The position numbers and the translations under genes are program-made. A stretch of DNA of 17,269 bases from Candidatus Poribacteria bacterium. GTDB lineage: Bacteria; Poribacteria; WGA-4E; WGA-3G. The stretch covers positions 1 through 17,269 of the forward strand of contig VXZL01000186.1 in assembly GCA_009845505.1 (NCBI GenBank), written 5' to 3'. Within the stretch, counting starts at the first letter, position 1. Every line of letters starts with the position of its first letter. The notes beneath the pieces were generated by a model. The model saw only the letters and a program-made list of their open reading frames with translations, was not told the DNA's origin and made no database searches. Shown piece after piece: positions 7,773 to 14,378 of this stretch.

Positions 7773-8696
7773 ATGTTTAAGCCCGTTTTTCACTGGACCG
7801 CCGCATATCTGACAGGACTCATCGTTCTGTTGTTGATAGTTGGCACAGTCCCCGCGCTCATCGCGAGTGAAGAGATTCAGTGGCGTGAATCCGTAGAGGT
7901 CACCCTGAAGGAAGCCGAGGAAGCCGACAAACCTATCATGATGGACTTCTATACCGACTGGTGAGGGTTCTGTAAGCGGCTGGATGCCGAAACGTTTACA
8001 GATGCCCGCGTCGTCACCCTCGCGGAAAATTTCATTTCCGTCAAAGTAAATCCAGAGGACACAGAACGTCCCATCAATGAGGAGATGCGGAGCCGATACG
8101 GAGTCAATGCTTACCCGGCAGTCCTCTTCATCAGTCCAGACGGTGGACTCATTAAATATCACTCAGGATTCCTACCGCCTGATCAATTTACGCCTGTGAT
8201 TGAAGATGCCTTGAAGGTGGAGTCTGCGTTCCAAAAGCAGTTGGAAGAATTGGAAGCGAAACCGGATGATGGCAAACTCAACGCTGAGGTCGCGCTCATC
8301 TATTTGGAACGGAAGCAGTTGGAAAAAGGAGTCCTGTTCAGCGAGAAAGCGTTTGAACACGATCCGAAAAATAGGTCGAAACTCATCCCGAAATTGCACA
8401 ACCAGTTGGGACTCACTTACGGCACGCTCCTTGAAACCGCCGGTGCTGAAAAGTCAGAGGCGTATTTTGAGAAGTCGGTCTCTCACTTCAAGGTGCTTAT
8501 AGACAAGTATCCGAATAGCGATGTTTATGAACCTGCCCAGTATTACCTCGGTGTGACCTACGCCATTAAGGAACATTATGAGGACTCGATCGCAGTGCTT
8601 GAAAAGTTATCGCACCACGCCAAGGATGCAAACATCAGGCAGAGTGCTGAGGCAATGCTCGAACGGGTCAAAGATTTGGCAAACGCCGATGAATAG
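7773..8696 (+). CDS. Candidate selenocysteine-containing thioredoxin-fold/TPR lipoprotein-like or membrane-anchored protein (UGA read-through)
   Basis: The reading frame 7773-8696 contains one TGA (7962-7964, residue 64) and otherwise encodes 307 continuous residues. Residues 10-32 are a signal anchor (AYLTGLIVLLLIVGTVPALI). A thioredoxin/DsbD-gamma-like domain follows: KPIMMDFYTDW-(TGA)-GFCKRLDAETFTD, then NFISVKVN and the cis-Pro loop VNAYPAVLFISPDGG. Residues about 165-300 are TPR-like helices (LGLTYGTLLE, YYLGVTYAIKEHYEDSIAVL). The TGA replaces the first Cys of the WCxxCK redox motif (U-G-F-C), and a stem-loop starts at the next base, so selenocysteine is the natural reading. Without recoding, a 63-residue stub is made. 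ATG 7773 has AGGAG upstream. The product is predicted to face the periplasm as a thiol oxidoreductase. The alternative is a nonsense mutation or sequence error. Confidence 0.75.
7965..8007 (+). promoter_or_regulatory. Candidate bacterial SECIS element
   Basis: Directly after the in-frame TGA the RNA can fold as GGGU (7965-7968) with GCCC (8004-8007), UCUGUAA (7969-7975) with UUACAGA (7996-8002), and CGGC (7977-7980) with GCCG (7986-7989), around the apical loop UGGAU (7981-7985). That is 15 pairs, with an asymmetric internal loop (G versus AAACGU) and one bulge. There are 16 bases between UGA and the loop, and G occupies loop positions 2-3; both meet the published bacterial SECIS constraints as I know them (loop 16-37 bases away, G in the first two loop positions). 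Confidence 0.65.
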
Positions 8697-8702
8697 TTTT
8701 TG

Positions 8703-8729
8703 ATAGGCGTGGTCTCAGACCGCGCCTAT
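8703..8729. repeat. 12-bp palindrome between convergent genes
   Basis: ATAGGCGTGGTC (8703-8714) pairs with GACCGCGCCTAT (8718-8729) across a TCA loop, with one G-U pair on the + strand. It lies 7 bases after the thioredoxin-like gene's stop, and the TAG stop of rluB (8726-8728, - strand) is inside its right arm. No T-run follows on either strand, so it is not a classic intrinsic terminator, but its place between convergent genes suggests a bidirectional transcript-end structure or REP-type repeat. Confidence 0.6.
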
Positions 8730-9451
8730 AAACGCAGTAGCTCCGATACCTCTTCCGAAGTCAAAAGTCGATGCGCGCCTAATGGCAGATGCCCTAACTT
8801 CAAAGTGCCAATCTGTACCCGTTTCAGACGGATGACGGGATGTCTCACGGCTTTGAACATCATCCGCACCTGTCGTTTTTTCCCTTCATGAATTGTTACC
8901 TCAAACGCTGTTGAGTGCCCATCTTTGCTTATCTTCAGTCGTCTGACCTTTGCCGGTGCCGTTGTTCCACTCGGAATCTTGACCCCTTGACGGAGCTTCT
9001 GAATCACGTCGTCGCGCGGCACGCCTTTCACCCACGCGATATAGATTTTCTCTATCTCATGGCTTGGGTGTAGCAGTCGGTAGGCGAAATCCCCATCGTT
9101 CGTGAAGAGTAGCAACCCCTCGGTCTCCAAGTCTAAGCGTCCAACTGGATAGATTGTATCCGATAGGTCCCGAACGAGGTCCATAACGGTTGGACGCCCG
9201 CGTTGGTCGCTGCGCGTTGTGATACAGCCCGCCGGTTTATTTAGCATTAAATAGATCTGCTCTTTCAACGGCTCAACGCGTTTGCCTTCAAATTCAACGA
9301 CATCGGTCTCTGTGTCGATTGGGTGTCCTGGCACTAGAATAGGTTCGCCGTTAACGCTGACGGCACCAGCAAGAATGCGCTTTTTCACCGCCCGCCGAGA
9401 AGCGATACCTGAGGTAGCAATATATTTTTCAAGTCGCATCGTGTCAGTCAT
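8726..9451 (-). CDS. rluB: Pseudouridine synthase, RsuA/RluB/RluE/RluF family
   Basis: 241 residues; makes pseudouridine in rRNA. An N-terminal S4 RNA-binding domain (residues 5-52: RLEKYIATSGIASRRAVKKR) precedes the catalytic domain with YLMLNKPAGCITT (67-79), the active-site block YPVGRLDLETEGLLLFTND (101-119, D107 the catalytic Asp), and the KKRQVRMMF...V.RLKR motif near the end. Substrate (23S U2605 for RluB or 16S U516 for RsuA) cannot be settled; RluB-type is most common with this architecture, so the symbol is tentative. The ATG at 9451 overlaps the upstream HAD gene's stop by 4 bases (ATGA). MRLEKY at 9439 is an alternative start. The stop lies in a palindrome. Confidence 0.88.
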   Translation of the reverse strand: MTDTMRLEKYIATSGIASRRAVKKRILAGAVSVNGEPILVPGHPIDTETDVVEFEGKRVEPLKEQIYLMLNKPAGCITTRSDQRGRPTVMDLVRDLSDTIYPVGRLDLETEGLLLFTNDGDFAYRLLHPSHEIEKIYIAWVKGVPRDDVIQKLRQGVKIPSGTTAPAKVRRLKISKDGHSTAFEVTIHEGKKRQVRMMFKAVRHPVIRLKRVQIGTLKLGHLPLGAHRLLTSEEVSELLRL

Positions 9452-10089
9452 TCTTCTATGTGCCAGCCCTTAGCCATGGCGATGCGTCGCAACCCGCCAT
9501 CTGGGTTAACAGCGACGGGATGCCCAAACAATTCCAGTTTGTGAGCATCGGTGTGATGGTTTCCGTAGGCGTAAGAGTGGTTTAAGTTGAACCCGTGTTC
9601 AGCGGCGAGTTGTTGGGTGAGTTTGGCTTTGTTTTCGGCATACGGGTGGAGCCCAATCCGTTGTCCCGTACATCTTCCGTCAACCATCTCCAGTTGGTGT
9701 GCGACCATTAGGTCGGTCTGGAAGTATGCATGAAACGGTTGAACGAGAAAGGACAATGAACCCGACATCAGGATAACCGTCCGTCCTTCGGCGCGATGGT
9801 GATATATCAATTTGGAAATGTGAGGTGCTATGCTCGGACGAAGCGTTTCGGTGAAGCAGCGTCGGGCAATCTCCTGAAGGTGTGTCTGCTCCAAACCGCG
9901 AAGGTAAATCTTATTAGGTTTTGCTGCTCGAAGAGATTTAACCTGCAGCAGATAGGATACCCACGCCAGCAAGTTCGGTATCGGGATCTCACCGTGGCTC
10001 AGCAGATACCGCAGGAAAACCTGTTCTGAGGAGAGGCGGATAATCGTGCCGTCTAAGTCGAAAACAGCACACGTTTTAGTGTCTCTCAT
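9448..10089 (-). CDS. HAD-IB family hydrolase (SerB-like phosphatase)
   Basis: 213 residues; HAD-superfamily subfamily IB, related to phosphoserine phosphatases. Motif I is FDLDGT (10-15; D11 nucleophile, D13 acid/base), motif II MSGS (108-111), motif III Lys in AENKAKL (K154), and motif IV YAYGNHHTDAHKLEL with Asp 181. The helical cap lies between residues 25 and 95. Motif IV has Asn directly after the Gly, as in several IB members. The substrate is unknown: it could be phosphoserine, a lipid phosphate or another monoester. It overlaps pdxJ and rluB by 4 bases each, so the three are translated from one message. Placement after pdxJ hints at, but does not prove, a role with vitamin B6 or serine metabolism. 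Confidence 0.8.
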   Translation of the reverse strand: MRDTKTCAVFDLDGTIIRLSSEQVFLRYLLSHGEIPIPNLLAWVSYLLQVKSLRAAKPNKIYLRGLEQTHLQEIARRCFTETLRPSIAPHISKLIYHHRAEGRTVILMSGSLSFLVQPFHAYFQTDLMVAHQLEMVDGRCTGQRIGLHPYAENKAKLTQQLAAEHGFNLNHSYAYGNHHTDAHKLELFGHPVAVNPDGGLRRIAMAKGWHIEE

Positions 10090-10838
10090 GCTACCTGTTG
10101 CCCCAGTGCTTGTCGATATGCTTTGACGGCAGCTTCCATCCCGATGTAGAGTGCATCTGCCATGAGATGATGACCGATAGAGACTTCCTGAAGCCCTGGT
10201 AAGTCCTGCATCAACGGCAAATTGTCAAGGTTCAAGTCATGACCGGCATTGATCCCAAGCCCTAAATCCATCGCCTTCAGTGCCGCGTTCTTTAGCGATC
10301 CGAATTCGTGTTCAACTTCTGTCTCGGTTTTTGCCATGGCGTAAGGCGCAGTATAGAGTTCAATGCGATCCGCACCGATGTCACGCGTCATCGTTATCTG
10401 CTCGACATCCGTTCCACTAAACAGACTGACACGGATACCCGCATCTTTCAAGGCTGCGATGATCGGTTTCAACGTATCGCCATCTTTGTGAATGTCCCAA
10501 ACGGTATGGCTTGTTACCTCACCCGCCACAACAGGGACGAGCGTGCACTGCGTCGGTTTCGTCTGAAGTACCATATCAATGAGGTCAGGTCTCGGATCGC
10601 CTTCAATGTTATATTCGATAGCAGGTGATTTTCGGGTGTTGATTTCTATTAATCGTTCGGCGATGTCCTGCACGTCTGTTGGTGTGATATGTCGTTGGTC
10701 TTCGCGGGGATGCACCGTGATCCCCTGCGCGCCAGCAGCGACGCAAGTATCAACTGCAGTGCGTATGTCCGGAATATCGCCACCTCGTGAGTTTCGCAAT
10801 GTTGCGACTTTGTTTACATTTACACTTAATGCTATCAT
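10086..10838 (-). CDS. pdxJ: Pyridoxine 5'-phosphate synthase
   Basis: Last step of the deoxyxylulose-5-phosphate-dependent vitamin B6 route: condenses 1-deoxyxylulose 5-phosphate with 3-amino-2-oxopropyl phosphate to pyridoxine 5'-phosphate. It has 250 residues (family about 240-250), a TIM barrel. Motifs: LSVNVNKVATLRNSRGG (4-20), GITVHPREDQRHI, LVPVVAGEVTS, RVSLFSGTDVEQI, IELYTAPYA, GINAGHDLNLDNL, SIGHHLMADAL. The N-V-N-K form replaces N-I-D-H of E. coli PdxJ, and HPREDQRHI replaces HLREDRRHI, a variant I associate with Bacteroidetes-type PdxJ. Start ATG 10838 is set by GATGGAG six bases upstream. The same frame stays open to 10937, but that part is a MITE and not PdxJ. It overlaps the HAD gene by 4 bases. 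Confidence 0.93.
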   Translation of the reverse strand: MIALSVNVNKVATLRNSRGGDIPDIRTAVDTCVAAGAQGITVHPREDQRHITPTDVQDIAERLIEINTRKSPAIEYNIEGDPRPDLIDMVLQTKPTQCTLVPVVAGEVTSHTVWDIHKDGDTLKPIIAALKDAGIRVSLFSGTDVEQITMTRDIGADRIELYTAPYAMAKTETEVEHEFGSLKNAALKAMDLGLGINAGHDLNLDNLPLMQDLPGLQEVSIGHHLMADALYIGMEAAVKAYRQALGQQVA

Positions 10839-10849
10839 TTTTTCTCCAT

Positions 10850-10962
10850 CAGGACTTACGCAAAATTGGATCAGAACGCCCATTTTGATATGATGAAGGC
10901 ACTTTCTATCAGGGTTCGGTGCGGTTAGAAACCGCACCTACCAGGGGAGTGCGTAAGTCCTG
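10850..10962. mobile_element. MITE-like element with 13-bp TIRs and 5-bp target duplication
   Basis: CAGGACTTACGCA (10850-10862) and TGCGTAAGTCCTG (10950-10962) are perfect 13-bp terminal inverted repeats enclosing 113 bp. TCCAT flanks both ends directly (10845-10849 and 10963-10967), as expected for a 5-bp target-site duplication. It has no transposase gene. Inside is the GGTGCGGTT-AGA-AACCGCACC hairpin. The element lies between the stop of the PD-(D/E)XK gene and the Shine-Dalgarno of pdxJ. AGGACTTACGCA-type ends recall insertion-sequence termini I know from cyanobacteria and metagenomic bacteria; the family is not assigned. Confidence 0.82.
10917..10942. repeat. Dispersed palindrome inside the MITE
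   Basis: GGTGCGGTT (10918-10926), AGA loop, AACCGCACC (10930-10938). Read on the - strand it matches 1859-1884 at 25 of 26 positions, including the flanking GGTA and a terminal G, so the palindrome occurs both nested in the MITE and on its own. Confidence 0.72.
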
Positions 10963-10966
10963 TCCA

Positions 10967-11572
10967 TTACGCTTTTTGATTGACCATACTCGTAAGGATA
11001 CCAAGAATTTTTTCACATTGCGCAATTTGATAGACGGTCAAATCAACGTACACAGATTTTTCCGCCAATTTAAGGAATAGCCAGTCTGTCCCTGATGTGA
11101 CGGCTCCATAAATGCAAGGAATGTTATTTCCTTTTTCTCCGTTAAAGCGTTGGGCTGCGAGCATCTCGGCAATACACTGTCCGAGTCCGCCGGTCAAATC
11201 CTCTTTCTTTGCTTCTACAAGGACGATGACGGGGGCATCTACAAGCAATTGCCTTGGAGAGAGGCTTATGAGGAAGTCGCATACACCCGTCAAGCCGTTT
11301 TCAGCATCAACATTAAAGTCGATCCCAGAAAAGAGACTGATACTGCCCTTGCAGTGTTCGCGAAGTTCAAACAACACATCGGCGACAATCAGTTCTGATC
11401 GGGCTTTCTCTGTGTTTATAGCAGTGGCTAAGGGCACCTTTTTTTTCAGTTCCTCTGTAAAATGAGATCTCGGAAGCACTGACTCTATTTTGGAAAAGAG
11501 CCCTATAGCCTCAACCGTTTCTAATTGAAATGTCGTACGAACTTCTGCTAATGTAAAGTTGCTATAAGCCAT
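10967..11572 (-). CDS. PD-(D/E)XK nuclease-fold protein, function unknown
   Basis: 201 residues; no exact family recognised, but the restriction-endonuclease-like core is visible: helix Glu in ARSELIVADVLFEL (E60), GVCDFLISL (D99), VIVLVEAKKE (E120-x-K122) and the following GGLGQCIAEMLAA (Q132). Spacing and order fit a metal-binding PD-(D/E)XK site. Stand-alone proteins of this type resemble the N-terminal part of type I restriction HsdR-like proteins, but no methylase or specificity subunit is nearby. Start ATG 11572 has an excellent AAAGGAGGGG 6 bases upstream; the open frame to 11722 overlaps glutamate dehydrogenase and is rejected. It begins 31 bases after the dehydrogenase stop. The TAA stop abuts the MITE target duplication. 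Confidence 0.75.
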   Translation of the reverse strand: MAYSNFTLAEVRTTFQLETVEAIGLFSKIESVLPRSHFTEELKKKVPLATAINTEKARSELIVADVLFELREHCKGSISLFSGIDFNVDAENGLTGVCDFLISLSPRQLLVDAPVIVLVEAKKEDLTGGLGQCIAEMLAAQRFNGEKGNNIPCIYGAVTSGTDWLFLKLAEKSVYVDLTVYQIAQCEKILGILTSMVNQKA

Positions 11573-11603
11573 TGTACCCCTCCTTTCGCGAATCACAACG
11601 TGA

Positions 11604-13025
11604 TTAAGGAAAAATACCGAGCTGCATATAGGACTTCGCGATTCTGTGGATGGCATTGATGAACGCCGCTGTGCGGTAATCCACGTCGTCATTTTTACTT
11701 TTGTGTTGCATACGGGTTTCACGTATCTCTTGATAGGCGTTTATCATCGTATCCTGAAGTCCAGAGTTTACGAGATCTTCTTCATCAGCACCGTGTATTA
11801 TTTCGAGTTCGTTGTCCGAAAACTGGTAGCCAGTGGCTTTTTCGACAGCACGGCGCATTGCGTGTTGCGTCTGATCTTCAAAACGTTTGCCGAGCCTTCC
11901 GAATCGGACGTGTGACAAATTACGGAGCCACTCGAAATAGGAGACCGTCACACCACCGGCGTTAAGAAAGGTGTCCGGTATAATCATAATCCCGCGTTCT
12001 TGAAGGATTTTATCGGCATCCGGTGTCGTGGGTCCATTCGCAGCTTCTGCAACAATGGAGGCTTTGATTCGGGGAGCGTTTTCCGCTGTCAGTTGGTTTT
12101 CAAGCGCAGCTGGCACGAGGATATCACATTCTAATTCCAGACCGTCGTTCGGATTCTCAATAGACTGGGCACACGGGTACCCGCGGATTGAACCGGTTTC
12201 TTCACGATACATGGCGACTTTTTCTACATCAAAGCCTTGTGGATCATGAATACCACCGTTTCGCTCAATAATCCCCGTAACGCGTGCGTCTGCCTCCATC
12301 AGAAACTTGGCAGCGTGGGAACCGACATTTCCAAAACCTTGGATGACCACGTTTTTCCCGTGTAAACCCGGAGAAAGCCCAAGCTGCTTCATATCCTCTA
12401 CGATACTGCATGCCTCTTGCAAGCCGAAGACAACACCGCGTCCAGTCGCCTCTTTCCGACCATGAATCCCGTTTTGTGTGATTGGTTTGCCTGTTACACA
12501 TGCGATGGCGTTAAGTTTATCGGGTGCCATTGTGATATAAGTATCGAGGATCCACGCCATCTCGGTCTCACCCGTCCCGAAGTCCGGTGCGGGGACGTCT
12601 ATCCCGGGTCCGATGTAGTTCTTCTGAATTAATTCATAGGTATAACGCCGGGTGATACGCTCCAATTCACTTTCCGAATATTCGCGTCGGTTCAGCTGAA
12701 TACCACCTTTTGCACCCCCGAACGGGACATCGACGAGTGCGCACTTGTAGGTCATCAATGCCGCAAGTGCTATAATTTCATCTTCGTTGACAAGGGTGCT
12801 ATAACGGATTCCACCCTTTGTGGGTAGGATATGGTGGCTATGTTCCGCCCGCCAACCATGAATGGTTTGAATAGTCCCATCGTCTCGCTTGATAGGGAAT
12901 GTGAAATGGCAGGAACTGTTACAAATCTTTATCTGTTCCAAAAGTCCAAGGGGATATTCGGTGAATTGGGCAGCTTTATCAAAATCCCTATTTACTTTCT
13001 GGAAAAATGAGAAACTTTCTGCCAT
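11604..13025 (-). CDS. gdhA: Glutamate dehydrogenase (Glu/Leu/Phe/Val dehydrogenase family)
   Basis: 473 residues; catalyses reversible oxidative deamination of glutamate to 2-oxoglutarate and ammonia. Substrate-binding domain: LPTKGGIRY (K70), PFGGAKGGI with the catalytic Lys at 106, DVPAPDFGT (D148). Nucleotide domain: VIQGFGNVGSHAAKF (GFGNVG, 230-235) followed by VTGIIERNGG, where Glu ends the second strand, favouring NAD over NADP. C-terminal: EAANGPTTPDAD and DTFLNAGGVTVSYFEW. It is slightly longer than the usual 415-450, with an extended acidic/basic C-terminal region (about 410-450). The Shine-Dalgarno is weak. It heads the minus-strand run GDH, PD-(D/E)XK, pdxJ, HAD, rluB. The symbol denotes the role, not a proven orthologue. 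Confidence 0.92.
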   Translation of the reverse strand: MAESFSFFQKVNRDFDKAAQFTEYPLGLLEQIKICNSSCHFTFPIKRDDGTIQTIHGWRAEHSHHILPTKGGIRYSTLVNEDEIIALAALMTYKCALVDVPFGGAKGGIQLNRREYSESELERITRRYTYELIQKNYIGPGIDVPAPDFGTGETEMAWILDTYITMAPDKLNAIACVTGKPITQNGIHGRKEATGRGVVFGLQEACSIVEDMKQLGLSPGLHGKNVVIQGFGNVGSHAAKFLMEADARVTGIIERNGGIHDPQGFDVEKVAMYREETGSIRGYPCAQSIENPNDGLELECDILVPAALENQLTAENAPRIKASIVAEAANGPTTPDADKILQERGIMIIPDTFLNAGGVTVSYFEWLRNLSHVRFGRLGKRFEDQTQHAMRRAVEKATGYQFSDNELEIIHGADEEDLVNSGLQDTMINAYQEIRETRMQHKSKNDDVDYRTAAFINAIHRIAKSYMQLGIFP

Positions 13026-13176
13026 GCTACTTCGACCTTAATGTAGTGACGGGCGAGGCACGGGGACCTCGCCCTACAATAATTTAGACCTGAGATGGCG
13101 AGGTACGGAGACCTCACCCTATAGTAGTTTGGATTTCAGGGACGTAACATGAGACCCTTCACCCTAAAGAACGATT
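13026..13176. repeat. Spacer with diverged tandem hairpin repeats
   Basis: Unit 1 has GGGCGAGG (13051-13058) and CCTCGCCC (13067-13074), followed by TACAATAATTT. Unit 2 has GGCGAGGT (13097-13104) and ACCTCACC (13111-13118), followed by CTATAGTAGTTT. A third, more degraded unit (GACGTAACATGAGACCCTTCACCCTA) runs to about 13166. Each unit is a palindrome plus a CCTA-type tail, about 45 bp apart. They precede glutamate dehydrogenase and follow the NHL gene on the - strand, so they may lie in the leader or transcript end. Confidence 0.65.
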
Positions 13177-14037
13177 TTACCGCTGCCTAATGAATTTCTG
13201 GAGTCGCGCGTCTGCTTGAACTTCGCCGACATACATATCGCCCTTTGAATCTAACCAGATCCCGTGTGGACATGCGAAAAACTCACCGGGGACGGTACTC
13301 CCACGTTCAGAACCCCATTGGGAGACGACTTCACCGTCCAAGGTCATGATTGTAACGCGCTGCTCTAATTCGGCGATATAGACAAGATCCTCTTCGTCGA
13401 TATAGATGGTGTCTGGCTGCCGGAGGTCTCCCCACTCTTCGATGTACTCTCCATCGAGTGTAAAGAACTGGATCCGGTTGTTCTCTCGGTCAGCGACCAT
13501 AAGTCTATTGCGCGGATCGACTCTGACGCAGTGTGGAAGATCAAATTCCCCAGGTCCCGTCCCGGGCTGACCCCACGACTTAATCAGTTCACCATCAGGC
13601 GAGTATTTATGGACACGGGCATTGCCGTAACCGTCAGTGATATACATTTCACCATCGGGTCCGATTGCCAGGTCCGTCGGCTTATTGAAGGGTTCTCCGT
13701 CTGCGCCGGGTTCATCGGGTGTGCCGAGTGTCATTAGCAGTTCACCTTCCGGCGTAAACTTCCGCATGACGTGTGTGTCCCGTTCCGTGCAGTAGATGTT
13801 ATCGTCGGCATCGATAAAAATCCCGTGTGCGTCCTTGAGGATGTTATCACCCCAAGAGGTCAGAAAGTTGCCATCGAGGTCGAAGACGACCATCGGGTGT
13901 TCGCTCCGACTGTAGACATAAACACGATCCTGTGAGTCAACGGCGACAGCAGGAACCCAGCCAAATTCCCAACCCTCTGGGAGTGTCCACCAATTTTCTT
14001 CTACTGTATACTGATGTGTGCCTTGTCCAAAAACCAT
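13177..14037 (-). CDS. NHL-repeat beta-propeller protein
   Basis: 286 residues made of about six NHL blades, e.g. FNKPTDLAIGPDGEMYITDG, LPHCVRVDPRNRLMVADREN and FFACPHGIWLDSKGDMYVGE, with the repeated D-G-E/N-x-x-x-x-W-G ends. Such propellers include the peptidyl-hydroxyglycine amidating lyase fold; no metal-site assignment is made here, so a binding or scaffolding role is equally possible. Start ATG 14037 is preferred because GGGGGA lies about 7 bases upstream and MVFGQGTHQYTV begins the first blade. The open frame reaches 14145, but that extension (MRRALLTIRVPPNF...) has no Shine-Dalgarno. No signal peptide or TM is seen, so it is probably cytosolic. It is downstream of glnE on the same strand but separated by a 340-base repeat-rich spacer. 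Confidence 0.8.
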   Translation of the reverse strand: MVFGQGTHQYTVEENWWTLPEGWEFGWVPAVAVDSQDRVYVYSRSEHPMVVFDLDGNFLTSWGDNILKDAHGIFIDADDNIYCTERDTHVMRKFTPEGELLMTLGTPDEPGADGEPFNKPTDLAIGPDGEMYITDGYGNARVHKYSPDGELIKSWGQPGTGPGEFDLPHCVRVDPRNRLMVADRENNRIQFFTLDGEYIEEWGDLRQPDTIYIDEEDLVYIAELEQRVTIMTLDGEVVSQWGSERGSTVPGEFFACPHGIWLDSKGDMYVGEVQADARLQKFIRQR

Positions 14038-14378
14038 AAGTTTTCCCCCAACTCTAAAAGGATTGACCTTCATTTTAGCAGGTCTATCAGAATTTCTCAA
14101 GGGAAAATTAGGTGGTACCCTGATAGTCAATAATGCACGTCGCATTTAGGCGAGTACGCCGCAAAATTGCCCTACTACAAACGTTGTCGCTTGTAGTGAG
14201 GCTGAAAAACACACTTGGAAATTACGCTACAGAGCAGGGCTATTTAGTTTTCGATTTTCGTTTACATAAGTTGACGTTTTTTCTCAAATATCGCGAGCGG
14301 AGCTCGCTCCTACAGCGGAAAATATATACACATATAAAGCAATTTTTTAAAACTAAATGACCCTGGTTACAGAGGATG
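14038..14378. other. 340-base spacer between glnE and the NHL gene
   Basis: No gene supported. It holds a hairpin ACTACAA (14174-14180) / TTGTAGT (14191-14197), a MITE-like element at 14235-14365, and a GC palindrome GCGAGC (14293-14298) / GCTCGC (14302-14307) inside that element. The NHL promoter is probably here (about 14040-14150), but I cannot pick a convincing -35/-10 pair. Confidence 0.5.
14235..14365. mobile_element. Putative second MITE-like element, imperfect 17-bp TIRs
   Basis: CAGGGCTATTTAGTTTT (14235-14251) and AAAACTAAATGACCCTG (14349-14365) are inverted repeats matching at 15 of 17 positions, enclosing 131 bp of AT-rich DNA with a GCGAGC/GCTCGC palindrome. TACAGAG directly precedes the left end (14228-14234) and recurs 2 bases past the right end (14368-14374), which may be a target duplication with slightly shifted ends. 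It has no coding capacity. The right flank overlaps the end of glnE's 3' region, a few bases before its stop codon at 14379-14381. Confidence 0.5.

Noticed and set aside
2138..8696. Alternative genetic code (TGA or TAA as sense)
   Set aside because: TGA properly ends the HNH gene, rnpA, the HAD gene and glnE, and TAA ends rimI, jag and mnmE at family-typical lengths.
10839..10937. N-terminal extension of pdxJ (33 residues in frame, MRFLTAPNPDRK...)
   Set aside because: The extension is translated from the MITE and does not resemble PdxJ; the ATG at 10838 has a proper Shine-Dalgarno and the family N-terminus.
11112..11465. + strand frames opposite the PD-(D/E)XK gene
   Set aside because: Antisense shadows with no Shine-Dalgarno; the - strand frame shows the nuclease-fold motifs.
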